Source of the DNA: Phycisphaerales bacterium
Lineage (GTDB): Bacteria; Planctomycetota; Phycisphaerae; Phycisphaerales; UBA1924
Assembly: GCA_020845755.1 (NCBI GenBank)
Contig: JADLFE010000011.1
Coordinates: 1 to 64,000, forward strand
Direction of reading: 5' to 3'
Length of the DNA: 64,000 nucleotides
Numbering within the stretch: the first letter of the stretch is position 1; each line of letters begins with the position of its first letter. The notes under the pieces were generated by a model. That model was not told where the DNA came from. It did no database searches and saw only the letters and a list, made by a program, of their open reading frames with translations. Both the position numbers and the translations under genes were made by a program. Positions 17,065 through 24,843 of this stretch are shown in pieces.

Positions 17065-18354
17065 ATGCCCACCGTCCGTAACTGGCAGCTCGGCCGTCCG
17101 ATGGAGTATCCGTATCAGGAGCATCATCCCAAAACCCAGTTCGCCTTCGTTTTCAATATCAACCGCTGCATCAACTGCCAGACGTGCACGATGGCGTGCA
17201 AGAGCACGTGGACGTTCGGGCGCGGTCAGGAGCACATGTGGTGGAACAACGTCGAGACCAAGCCATTCGGCGGGTATCCCAGGTACTGGGATGTCAAGCT
17301 CCTCGAACTCCTTGAGCAGGCCAACCCCCGCAAGCAGGAGTGGGATGCCGGCGCCGCAGGATCACACAACGCGCCCTACGGCCGCTTCGATGGGAAAACG
17401 GTCTTCGAGGCCATCCAGAACTACGCCGGTCCCGAGGGGGCCAAACGCGTCCTGGGCTATCTGCCGACACCCGAGGAGTGGGAAGCTCCCAACATCCACG
17501 AGGAGGTGGCCACCGGACTGGCGTGGGACGGCAAGGCCTTCGGAGCCTCAACCCGCCTCCCGGAACACAAGGTCTGGTACTTCTATCTCGCCCGACTCTG
17601 CAATCACTGCACGTACCCTGCGTGCCTGGCGGCGTGCCCGCGCCAGGCGATCTACAAACGGCCGGAAGACGGCGTGGTGCTCATTGACCAGTCCCGCTGC
17701 AACGGCTACCAAAAATGCGTTGAGGCCTGCCCGTACAAGAAATCGATCTACCGCTCGACCACCGGCACAAGCGAGAAGTGCGTCGCCTGCTACCCGCGAC
17801 TGGAGGGCAAGGACCCGCTGATCAGTCCCAACGGCGAGCCCGCCGAAACACGGTGCATGACCGCCTGTCCCGGCAAGATCCGGTTGCAGGGCCTGGTCTC
17901 GATCGACGAGGATGGCCAGTGGGCGATCGATCCCACCAACCCGGTTTACTTCCTGGTTCGCGAGCGCCGCATCGCGTTGCCGCTCTACCCTCAGTTCGGC
18001 ACCGAGCCGAACGGCTTTTACATCCCGCCCCGCTGGGTCCCACGCCCGTATCTGGAGCAGATGTTCGGCCCCGGGGTCGAGCATGCCATCGCGCAGTATT
18101 CATGCCCTGACCGCGAACTGCTCGCCGTTCTTCAGCTTTTCCGGACCACGCAGCAGATCATCTTCAAGTTCCAGATTGAGAAGGGTCCCAAGGTCGCCGA
18201 GATCGAGGTCACCATGCCCGACGGATCTCGCAATTCTCAGGAGATCTTCAACGACACCGTCATCGGCTACAACAAGTTCGGCCAGGAGGTGACACGCATC
18301 ACGATCGAGGAGCCCATGTTCGAGCGGCCCGGGCAGCACATCAACAGCTTTTGA
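17065..18354 (+). CDS. NXR/NarH-type beta subunit with four Fe-S clusters
   Basis: A 429-aa electron-transfer subunit. The Cys groups are C35-x2-C38-x2-C41-x3-C45; C179, C182, C187, C191; C212-x2-Y215-x2-C218-x3-C222; and C239, C242, C264, C268. Tyr215 takes the place of a ligand (Trp in NarH), so one cluster should be [3Fe-4S], as in NXR and NarH. The subunit links the molybdenum alpha subunit to the heme gamma subunit. It has no signal peptide and is presumably carried out with the Tat-signal-bearing alpha subunit. Confidence 0.85.
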   Translation: MPTVRNWQLGRPMEYPYQEHHPKTQFAFVFNINRCINCQTCTMACKSTWTFGRGQEHMWWNNVETKPFGGYPRYWDVKLLELLEQANPRKQEWDAGAAGSHNAPYGRFDGKTVFEAIQNYAGPEGAKRVLGYLPTPEEWEAPNIHEEVATGLAWDGKAFGASTRLPEHKVWYFYLARLCNHCTYPACLAACPRQAIYKRPEDGVVLIDQSRCNGYQKCVEACPYKKSIYRSTTGTSEKCVACYPRLEGKDPLISPNGEPAETRCMTACPGKIRLQGLVSIDEDGQWAIDPTNPVYFLVRERRIALPLYPQFGTEPNGFYIPPRWVPRPYLEQMFGPGVEHAIAQYSCPDRELLAVLQLFRTTQQIIFKFQIEKGPKVAEIEVTMPDGSRNSQEIFNDTVIGYNKFGQEVTRITIEEPMFERPGQHINSF

Positions 18355-18370
18355 TCCCGAGGAGATTGCG

Positions 18371-19252
18371 ATGGCCGCCCCTGCACTTGTGCTCTCCGAG
18401 ACCAGCACGGACCTGTTCGCCAGGCAACTCGTGTCGGCGGCGATGACCGCCGCGCTACGCGACCCGTGGACAGGTGCCCGCGAACCGAGCCCGCCGGTCC
18501 CCATTGAACTGCTCGCCGACGCATGGGATATCCTCGCGGCGCCCCACGCTGGTGCGACGCGAGCCGCGCTCGGCCTGGGCGAGTCTCCGCCGATCGAGGC
18601 CGATCCCGCGCCACTCGTCCGGTGGTTCGAGCGTACAGCCGACGTGCGGGAACGTGTCCACGCTCTGGTCTTCGGCCTGGTGATCTCCAAGGACTGTCCG
18701 CCGTACGAAACGGAGTTCTACCCCTCGCGCGAGGCGGCGTCCCGCGCCCAACACATGGCCGATGTCGCCGGTTTCTATCATGCCTTCGGACTCGAGCCAG
18801 ATGCTCGGACACCCGAGCGTCCCGACCACGCTTCGCTGATCATCGGATTCGTCTCGTTCCTGTTGCACAAACGCTTGCTGATCGAGTCAGCCTTGGCGCG
18901 CCAGGCCACCGACGCTGAGCACGAGGCGATCGCGCGTACCGCGATGGCGGCGTTCATCAAGGACCATGTCGCGTGGTGGCTCCCCGCATTCGGTCGGTGC
19001 CTTGAGCTCCGGGCAGAGCGCGTCGTGGCCGAGGTAGACTCGCCGCAGATATGTTCGGCCCTCAGAGACATCGCCGGCGTCGGCCGCCTGCTGCGGGCGT
19101 GGGTCGCGGCAGAGCGAATCAATGCGGGCGTCGAGCCTTCTTGCCGGATCGTCGGATCGAGTCCGACCTCCCCCGATCATGAAGGAGAATGCGGTACTTC
19201 CGACTGTGCCGGCTGCGCAGAAGGGGGCGACTCTACTTCGAACGGCCGGTAG
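18371..19252 (+). CDS. TorD/NarJ-family molybdoenzyme chaperone
   Basis: A 293-aa soluble helical protein. The region YETEFYPSREAASRAQHMADVAGFYHAFGLE and DHASLIIGFVSFLLHKRLLIE matches the TorD/DmsD/NarJ chaperone pattern (substrate-specific folding and Tat proofreading of molybdoenzymes). The next segment (FIKDHVAWWLPAFGRCLEL) also fits. It lies 16 bp after the beta gene in the NXR-like operon. The C-terminal tail has three close cysteines (CGTSDCAGC), a possible metal site not usual in TorD. The ATG has a GGAG site upstream. Confidence 0.8.
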   Translation: MAAPALVLSETSTDLFARQLVSAAMTAALRDPWTGAREPSPPVPIELLADAWDILAAPHAGATRAALGLGESPPIEADPAPLVRWFERTADVRERVHALVFGLVISKDCPPYETEFYPSREAASRAQHMADVAGFYHAFGLEPDARTPERPDHASLIIGFVSFLLHKRLLIESALARQATDAEHEAIARTAMAAFIKDHVAWWLPAFGRCLELRAERVVAEVDSPQICSALRDIAGVGRLLRAWVAAERINAGVEPSCRIVGSSPTSPDHEGECGTSDCAGCAEGGDSTSNGR

Positions 19253-19273
19253 GACACGCCAAAGGACAACGAC

Positions 19274-19639
19274 ATGACTATTCGCGCCAAGCAGAATCCA
19301 GCGCATAAACCGACGACCGCGGTTCGTCTTCCGGCGACCTTCAAATCGTTCATCACGCGGTACCCCGGGCTTGGTCGCGCGCACGAGGACATCGCAAAGA
19401 TTGCGGAGTCGGCGGGACCGCTCGATGCCAAGACACTCGCGCTGAGCAAGATTGGCATCTGCATCGGCGCAGGGCTGGAGTCGGCACTCCGCAACCATGT
19501 ACGCCGCGCCCTGCAGCATGGGGCCAAGCCCGCGGAGGTTGAGCAGGCGATCCTGCTGGGTATGAATACCATCGGCTTCCCGCGCACGGCCGCGGCCTGG
19601 TCATGGACACAAGAGCAGGTCACGCGGGAAAGGGGCTGA
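19274..19639 (+). CDS. CMD-like protein, paralogue of the 8961 gene, 121 aa
   Basis: This is the same CMD/AhpD-like fold as the protein at 8961-9311. The central block LDAKTLALSKIGICIGAGLESALRNHVRRALQHGA and the tail EVEQAILLGMNTIGFPRTAAAW are nearly identical between the two. The CxxC pair is again absent. It is the last gene of the NXR-like operon, 21 bp after the chaperone. A duplicated accessory protein attached to each nitrogen-oxide cluster suggests a shared but undefined role. Confidence 0.75.
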   Translation: MTIRAKQNPAHKPTTAVRLPATFKSFITRYPGLGRAHEDIAKIAESAGPLDAKTLALSKIGICIGAGLESALRNHVRRALQHGAKPAEVEQAILLGMNTIGFPRTAAAWSWTQEQVTRERG

Positions 19640-19699
19640 TGAGCCGGTCCCAGCAGGGATTTCTTTCGTGTCCGTGAGCGCTCCCGCCATCGCCCCGCT

Positions 19700-19962
19700 C
19701 GCCATGGGCTCGCCCTCGCCGGAAATGGCACGGGTCTCACTGTCACAACTGCGTCACCCGCGTCACGCGGATGTCGGGGGTGGCCCACGAACGCCTCGTT
19801 CTCGATCTGCCCGTCGAACTCGCGCTGGCCCTTGGTGTGGAACGCGCCGGGGATGACCCACTCCACATCGTCGGCCCGGCACGCGAGGACCGCGGCGTGG
19901 TCGGTACGCCGGAAAGCCTCCATGTACCGCTCGACGGCCTGGGTGTTCATGCTCATGGCCAT
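19700..19962 (-). pseudogene. SnoaL/NTF2-like protein, frameshifted
   Basis: From 19962 (minus), with a GGAGGCACG site before the ATG, the frame reads NTQAVERYMEAFRRTDHAAV and DVEWVIPGAFHTKGQREFDG, a clear SnoaL-like (NTF2 fold) N-terminal half. After NEAFVGHP the frame becomes Pro/Arg-rich. The expected continuation (TPDIRVTRVTQ) is in the neighbouring frame and soon meets a stop near 19752. The gene is therefore broken by at least one frameshift and has no intact C-terminal half. It occupies most of the space between the NXR-like operon and the thioredoxin gene. Confidence 0.5.
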
Positions 19963-20083
19963 CGTGCCTCCATCAGCGCCGCTGGGGGCGTGGGAGCGTA
20001 GAAAACCCGGCGCGACCGAAGTGGCCGCGCCGGGCGTGAGCGACCAAGTTGCGTCCGCGGGCGGCCCGCCCGCCGCGCTGTGA

Positions 20084-20320
20084 TTACTTCAGCACCGAGA
20101 GATCCGCTCCGTGGTTGATGTGGAAGGGCTGGCCGTTGATGACCAGCGCGGGGACGGACTTCACGCCGGCCTTCTCGGCCTCGGCGACTCGGCCCTTCTG
20201 CTGGCCGAGGTGGACGATCTCGACGTTGTACTTGGAACGGTCCAGGGCCTCGGCGACGGTGCGCTCGGCGGCGACGCAGACGGGGCAGCCGGCGTGATAG
20301 AACGTGGCTTTGGTGCTCAT
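20084..20320 (-). CDS. Thioredoxin/glutaredoxin-like protein, 78 aa
   Basis: A small thioredoxin-fold protein with redox motif C-P-V-C after FYHAG and the cis-Pro region VKSVPALVINGQPF. The length fits the thioredoxin-like or glutaredoxin-like families of about 80 aa. It should act as a dithiol reductant or redox relay in the cytoplasm. The start at 20320 has AAGGAA upstream. It overlaps the end of the MarR-type gene by 4 bp, so the two form one unit in which the regulator may sense redox state. Confidence 0.8.
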   Translation of the reverse strand: MSTKATFYHAGCPVCVAAERTVAEALDRSKYNVEIVHLGQQKGRVAEAEKAGVKSVPALVINGQPFHINHGADLSVLK

Positions 20321-21102
20321 GATGATGTTCCTTTCAGGGATTCGGACACCGCGCGGCGTGACATTGACGCACGAACTCCGGGCCGCGCGCGGCCGTTCCT
20401 CCCGGGTCCGTGTTGATCCAGCGGCTGGCCGTTGACGAAGACCTCCCACAGCCGCGCCCGCGTGGGCGTGTCGGCGTCGTTGCCGGTCGGCTCCATCTCG
20501 GCGCAGTCGAGGCGCAGATCGGCATCGCCGATGGGCGCGCCGATGTACTGGCAATGGTGCGGCTTGGGCGTGCCCGGATGCTCGTTGGGCCGGAAGAAGC
20601 GGCACTCCACGCACATGCGGGCCGTCGGCACCATGCCGCGATCCTGCATCGTGCGGACCATGCCGACCAGTCCGCGCAGGAGCGTGGCCCGCTCGGATTC
20701 GGGCATCGCGTCCACGGCCTCGACGATCGCCCCCGGCCATTCGGTCGTGCGCGCCGCCTCGCGCTTCCCCCGCGCGGTGAGTGTCAGCACGACCGCGCGC
20801 CCGTCGGACTGGTCGGGCTCTTTGCGGAGCAGCCCCTTCTCGACCAGTGCGCCCACCGCTTCGCTGGCGGTCCCCATCGTGACGGCTATCTGCGCGGCGA
20901 CGGCCTTGACCCCCACCCCCCGCGGCTCACGATTGCCCGCGACGACCGCGAGAATCTGCGCCTGCGTGGGCGTCAGCCCGCGCTCCCCCGATGCGGCCCA
21001 CTGCGCGTGCCGGAAGACCAGCGCGACCTTGGACAACCCCGCGACGACGCGCTGCGCGGGGGTCGTGTCAATGGCTGGAGGTGTCGGGGTATTGGGCGGC
21101 AC
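20317..21102 (-). CDS. MarR-family regulator with Cys-rich C-terminal extension
   Basis: A 261-aa protein from GTG 21102. The winged-helix MarR domain is clear (LTPTQAQILAVVAG, VKAVAAQIAVTMGTASEAVGAL, VEKGLLRKEPDQSDGRAVVL). An added C-terminal segment has CVECRFFRPNEHPG, HHCQYIGAPIGDADLRLDC, that is four Cys and two His suited to a metal or Fe-S site, as in a known subgroup of MarR-like proteins. The frame stays open upstream, so the start is uncertain, but upstream sequence is a tandem repeat. The 4-bp overlap with the thioredoxin gene suggests joint redox control. Two AGTATG boxes precede it. Confidence 0.7.
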   Translation of the reverse strand: MPPNTPTPPAIDTTPAQRVVAGLSKVALVFRHAQWAASGERGLTPTQAQILAVVAGNREPRGVGVKAVAAQIAVTMGTASEAVGALVEKGLLRKEPDQSDGRAVVLTLTARGKREAARTTEWPGAIVEAVDAMPESERATLLRGLVGMVRTMQDRGMVPTARMCVECRFFRPNEHPGTPKPHHCQYIGAPIGDADLRLDCAEMEPTGNDADTPTRARLWEVFVNGQPLDQHGPGRNGRARPGVRASMSRRAVSESLKGTSS

Positions 21103-21112
21103 GGTCCCGGAT

Positions 21113-21132
21113 AGTATGGACTCCGAAGTATG
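21113..21132 (-). promoter_or_regulatory. Paired CATACT boxes upstream of the MarR gene
   Basis: CATACT occurs twice on the minus strand, 14 bp apart (21127-21132 and 21113-21118). The downstream copy reads CATACTAT and could serve as a -10 element, starting transcription close to the GTG at 21102 (a near-leaderless mRNA). The pair may also be the autoregulatory operator. Confidence 0.3.
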
Positions 21133-21172
21133 TCGATCAAGGCGTGCCCCCGCCGTCCCGCCGCGCTGCGCC

Positions 21173-21424
21173 GGCATTCCCCGGCGCACCGGCGGGCCTC
21201 CCCAACCGACCGGGGGGACGCCCCGCGCGGCGTGGGGGACGCCGCATCGCGCCCGTGGGGTGCCGCGATGCGCGTGCGGAATCCCGCGTGATTCGTGCGG
21301 CACGCCCCAAAGTCGGCGCGGAATCCCGCCGATGAAGCGTGGAAGCCCGCACCCGCACAGCGGGCTTGTACAAACGCGTTGCGGGCCGGAGTCCGCGGCG
21401 CACGGACACGAATCCGCGGCGCAC
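21173..21424. repeat. Twelve-unit tandem array with exact 21-bp period
   Basis: Twelve consecutive 21-bp units begin with GG at 21173, 21194, 21215 and so on to 21404, with a partial unit at 21425. The first nine share GG-N4-CC at unit positions 1-8, usually followed by a C-rich triplet, while the last half of each unit varies freely. No insertion or deletion breaks the phase. The 21-bp spacing equals two helical turns, so the GG...CC cores lie on one face of the DNA. The array is open in several frames as a 7-residue G-x-P repeat, but no start or conserved flank supports a protein. Confidence 0.75.
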
Positions 21425-21439
21425 GGAAGGAAAGACACT

Positions 21440-21549
21440 CACCACGGAGGGCACGGAGAACACGGAGGATGGCAGGGAATCGGGTTCGGCACGGATCGAA
21501 ACACACCCTCTCTTCTTTCTTCTCTGTGCTCTCCGTGTTCTCCGTGGTG
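21440..21549. repeat. Long inverted repeat of CCACGGAG family
   Basis: The left arm (21440-21467) is made of CACCACGGAG, GCACGGAG and AACACGGAG. The right arm (21522-21549) is its near-perfect reverse complement, and about 54 bp separate them. This is the extragenic CACCACGGAG element that I recognise from planctomycetes and other environmental bacteria. It lies between the 21-bp array and the FN3-like gene at 21572 and could form a hairpin in RNA. Confidence 0.7.
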
Positions 21550-21571
21550 AAAACGGATTTGGAGTCTCCCC

Positions 21572-22288
21572 ATGCCCCACGACTACATCCCCCGGCCCGA
21601 TGGCGACTTCTCCGCGTGGGCGAACCATTACTACATCGCGGTGAAGGAATGGTGGGCCGCGCACGGCCTGGACCTGGGCGAGCTGGGGCCGCTGGAGGCC
21701 GCTCTGGATCTGTGGAACAAGGGCTACGCGGCCCACATCGCGGCGCAGGCGAAGGCCGAAGGCGCCGCCGCGGCCAAGCGTCAGGCGCGATTTGGCCCCC
21801 CCACCAGTGGCACAGGCGTCCCGCCTGTGATTCCCGCGCTCGAAGCCGAGGCCCGCCGCATCGCGGCGTTCATCCAGACGTACCCCAAGACGACCGACGC
21901 CGACCGCGCGACGATCGGGATCACGGTGCGGGACACGAGCAAGACGCCCGCGCCGACGCCGACGAGCGCGCCCGTGGTGCAGGTCGAGAGCGGGCAGCGG
22001 TTGACGCACCGCCTGCGCTTCACCGATGCGGCAGCGCCGACGAGAAGGGGCAAACCGCCGGGCACGATCGGCGCAGAGGTGTGGCTGGCGCTGACTCCCA
22101 CCGGGCAGCCCGCGCCGCCGCCGGGCGACTCGTACAAGTTCCTCTCCGTGAGTTCACGCGGCAACCTGCAAACCGACTTCCCCAGCGCCGAAGCGGGCAA
22201 GACGGCGTACTACGCCCTGCGGTGGGTGAGCACGCGCGGGGAAAAGGGGCCGTGGTCGGAGGTGTGCGCGGCGACGGTGGCGGCGTAG
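21572..22288 (+). CDS. Planctomycete hypothetical protein with FN3-like C-terminus, 238 aa
   Basis: The N-terminal part (HDYIPRPDGDFSAWANHYY to LWNKGYAAHIAAQAKAEGAA) is helical. The C-terminal part (YYALRWVSTRGEKGPWSEV) has the pattern of a fibronectin-III-like strand pair, as in a common planctomycete family of unknown function. A palindromic repeat at 21811-21829 is inserted in frame and encodes GTGVPPV. There is no signal peptide. A degenerate copy of the C-terminal end lies at 57510-57595. The ATG has GGAG upstream. Confidence 0.65.
   Translation: MPHDYIPRPDGDFSAWANHYYIAVKEWWAAHGLDLGELGPLEAALDLWNKGYAAHIAAQAKAEGAAAAKRQARFGPPTSGTGVPPVIPALEAEARRIAAFIQTYPKTTDADRATIGITVRDTSKTPAPTPTSAPVVQVESGQRLTHRLRFTDAAAPTRRGKPPGTIGAEVWLALTPTGQPAPPPGDSYKFLSVSSRGNLQTDFPSAEAGKTAYYALRWVSTRGEKGPWSEVCAATVAA
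21811..21829. repeat. Palindromic element inserted in coding sequence
   Basis: CACAGGCG-TCC-CGCCTGTG is a perfect 8-bp-arm palindrome inside the 21572 gene, encoding GTGVPPV in frame. I recognise this as a dispersed palindromic repeat of planctomycete genomes that inserts into genes without breaking the frame. Confidence 0.65.
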
Positions 22289-22390
22289 GGTGAGTTGGCG
22301 GCGGAGGGAGAGCCGCGGTGCCCATGCTCTGACGCTTCTCTCGCGCGATCGCGTTGGTGGGGCGCGGCGGGTCATACTACCATCTCGCGC

Positions 22391-23608
22391 ATGGTCACCA
22401 CTCCTTCAGACGCCGAGGCAACCACACCCACCATCGGGCCGACGTGGTGGCAGCGGCATGCGCGGCGGGTGTGGCTCGCGGTCAAGATCGTTGCCGCGCT
22501 CGCGGTGGCGGCGGGGGTGGGTTGGTGGTTCCTGCTCGCGCCCGTGCTGGTCACCACGCACACCGTCGCGCGCGGCGAGGTGACGGCGGAGGTGCTTGGC
22601 ACGGGCACGCTGGAAGCCCGCGTGAGCGCGATCGTCGGGCCCAAGGTGGCCGGGCTCATCACACGGATCACCGCCGATCAAGGCGACTGTGTCAAGGCGG
22701 GCGATACGCTGATCTTTCTCGAAGACACCGACGTCACGCAGCAGGTGGGCGTGGCGGAGGCGGACGTAGCCGCGGCGACCGCGGGCGTGGAGCGGTTGCA
22801 CGCGGACCAGCAGCGGGCCGAGGCGGTGCTCGCGCAGGCGCGGCTGACGCACGAGCGGCTGCTGAGCGCGGCGGCGAGCAACGCGACCTCGGCGCAGGAA
22901 GTGGACAAGGCCGCCGAGGCTCTGGCCGTCGCCGAGGCCGAGTCGGCCCGTGCCGCGGCGGCGATCGTCGAGGGTCAGAAGCGTCTGGTGGCGACGGAGC
23001 GATCGCTCGACTATCAACGCGCCCGCCTGCACGACACCACGATCGAAGCGCCCTTCGACGCGCTGGTGGTGAGGCGCGATCGTGACGAGGGCGATGTCGT
23101 CACCGCGGGGTCGTCGGTGCTGCAACTGGTCTCGCTCTCCGAGATGTGGATCACCGCGTGGGTGGATGAGACCGAACTGGCGCGGCTCGCCGAGGGGCAG
23201 CCCGCGCGAGTGGTCTTCCGATCCGAGCCGAGCGTGGAGTATCCCGGCGCGGTGGCCCGCGTCGGGCGCGAGGCGGACCGTGAGACGCGCGAGGTCATCG
23301 TGGATGTGCGCGTCGAGAAGTTGCCCGCAACCTGGGCCGTGGGGCAGCGGGCCGAGGTTTACATCCGTGTGGACCGGCGCGAGGGCGTGACCGTCCTCCC
23401 CGCCGCGCTCCTGCTCGTGCGGGACGGGAAGACGGGCGTCATGGTGGATGACGGCGGCAAGGCCCGCTGGCGCGAGGTCGCCGCGGGCCTGCGCGGGCGC
23501 GAGGTCGTGGAAATCACGAGCGGCCTACCGCCGGGCGATGTCGTCGTGAGCCCGGCGACGGCGGGCGGGGGGGCGCTGCGCGAGGGGCGGAGGATCACGC
23601 CCAAATGA
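22391..23608 (+). CDS. Efflux periplasmic adaptor subunit (HlyD/MacA-type)
   Basis: A 405-aa membrane-fusion protein. One N-terminal transmembrane helix (about residues 27-45) is followed by a lipoyl-like half (VSAIVGPKVAGLITRITADQGDCVKAGD). A long helical hairpin rich in Ala, Glu and Gln (residues about 110-200) comes next, then the second lipoyl half (TIEAPFDALVVRRDRDEGDVV) and a beta-barrel. It bridges an inner-membrane ABC transporter to the outer membrane. Its stop overlaps the permease start (ATGA), and the ATPase follows, so this is a complete MacAB-like tripartite set without the outer-membrane partner. Confidence 0.85.
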   Translation: MVTTPSDAEATTPTIGPTWWQRHARRVWLAVKIVAALAVAAGVGWWFLLAPVLVTTHTVARGEVTAEVLGTGTLEARVSAIVGPKVAGLITRITADQGDCVKAGDTLIFLEDTDVTQQVGVAEADVAAATAGVERLHADQQRAEAVLAQARLTHERLLSAAASNATSAQEVDKAAEALAVAEAESARAAAAIVEGQKRLVATERSLDYQRARLHDTTIEAPFDALVVRRDRDEGDVVTAGSSVLQLVSLSEMWITAWVDETELARLAEGQPARVVFRSEPSVEYPGAVARVGREADRETREVIVDVRVEKLPATWAVGQRAEVYIRVDRREGVTVLPAALLLVRDGKTGVMVDDGGKARWREVAAGLRGREVVEITSGLPPGDVVVSPATAGGGALREGRRITPK

Positions 23609-24816
23609 ACCTCGCCGTCCGCGACATCCGCCACAGCCTGGGGCGCTTCGTCCTCACCACGATCGGCGTGGGGATGCTGCTTATGGTCGTGATGGGCATG
23701 GGCGGGATTTACCGCGGGCTGGTCGATGATGCGCTGGTCGTCACGCGCGGCGTGGGGGCCGACCTGTGGGTCGTGCAGCGCGACACGCGCGGGCCCTTCG
23801 CCGAGGTCTCGCGCCTCCCGCGGAGCCTCGTCGATCGCGTGGCCGCCGTGCCGGGGGTCACCGACGCCCGCGAGTTCGTCTTCCACACCATCCAGCGCGA
23901 GCACCGCGGGAAGCCCCTGCGCATGGGTGTGCTGGGGCTGGGCTGGCCCACCGACAAGGGCGAGGGCCTGCCGTTGGTCGCGGGCCGCCCCCTCGCGCAG
24001 AACCACTTCGAGGTGATCGCCGACGAATCCCTGGGCCTGGCGCTGGGCGAGAGACTCCGGCTGGGCAAGGACACCTACACCGTCGTCGGACTGACGCGCT
24101 GGCTGGTCGCGTCGGGGGGCGACGGGATCGCGTGCTTCACCAGCCGCGACGCCCAGGCGATCCAGTTCGACGAGCCGGGGGAGTCGATCCGGCTGGAGCG
24201 TCAGGCCAGACGCGCCCGCGCGGGCGGGATCGACTTCGGGCGCACGCAGCCGGGCGTGCTGGAGCGCGCCTCGGGCCCGTCGGGCGCCGTCGCCGCGCTC
24301 CCCGGCCCGGCGGTCAGCGCCGTCATCGCCCGCGTTCTCCCCGGCGCCAAAGCGGGCGCTGCGCAGCGGGCTATGAGCGGGTGGGGCGATGTCACGGCCT
24401 ACACCGGCGCGGAGCAGGAAGAACTGCTCCTGAAGGGGAGCGTGGACCGTGCCCGCCGCCAGATCCTGCTCTTCCGCGTGCTGCTCACCATCATCTCCGC
24501 GGTCATCATGGCCCTCATCATCTACACACTCACCCTTGACAAGCTCCACCCCATCGCCCTCCTGAAACTCATCGGTGCCCCCAACCGCACCATCGTGGGC
24601 CTGATCCTGCAGCAATCCCTCATCATGGGCGCCATCGCCTACGGCGTGGGCTTTGCACTGGGCACGCGGCTGTTTCCCCTGTTCCCCCGGCGTGTTCTGG
24701 TCACGAACGATGACCTGCTCCGGCTCGCGGGGATCGTGCTGCTGATCTCGGTGGTTGCGAGCCTCTTAGGAATCTGGAAGGCGATGCGCGTCGCCCCCAA
24801 CGAGGCGATCGGCTGA
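23605..24816 (+). CDS. ABC transporter permease, MacB/FtsX-like
   Basis: A 403-aa permease. It has one N-terminal helix (RFVLTTIGVGMLLMVVMGMGG), a large extracytoplasmic domain, and three C-terminal helices (LLTIISAVIMALIIYTLTL, LILQQSLIMGAIAYGVGFAL, LAGIVLLISVVASLLGIWKAM) ending in the typical RVAPNEAIG. This is the FtsX-like four-helix layout of MacB/LolC-type mechanotransmission transporters. The ATPase is a separate gene 27 bp downstream. Confidence 0.85.
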   Translation: MNLAVRDIRHSLGRFVLTTIGVGMLLMVVMGMGGIYRGLVDDALVVTRGVGADLWVVQRDTRGPFAEVSRLPRSLVDRVAAVPGVTDAREFVFHTIQREHRGKPLRMGVLGLGWPTDKGEGLPLVAGRPLAQNHFEVIADESLGLALGERLRLGKDTYTVVGLTRWLVASGGDGIACFTSRDAQAIQFDEPGESIRLERQARRARAGGIDFGRTQPGVLERASGPSGAVAALPGPAVSAVIARVLPGAKAGAAQRAMSGWGDVTAYTGAEQEELLLKGSVDRARRQILLFRVLLTIISAVIMALIIYTLTLDKLHPIALLKLIGAPNRTIVGLILQQSLIMGAIAYGVGFALGTRLFPLFPRRVLVTNDDLLRLAGIVLLISVVASLLGIWKAMRVAPNEAIG

Positions 24817-24843
24817 GGCGAAAGAACGGAGGACCGGGACGGC

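Noticed and set aside
21173..21424. CRISPR array
   Set aside because: Units are contiguous at 21 bp with no separate spacers, the repeats are not identical, and no cas gene is nearby.
20973..21506. Open frames across the 21-bp array on both strands, giving G-x-P heptad proteins
   Set aside because: Several frames on both strands stay open because of the 21-bp period and high GC. There is no ribosome-binding site and no family match, so I treat the region as a DNA repeat.
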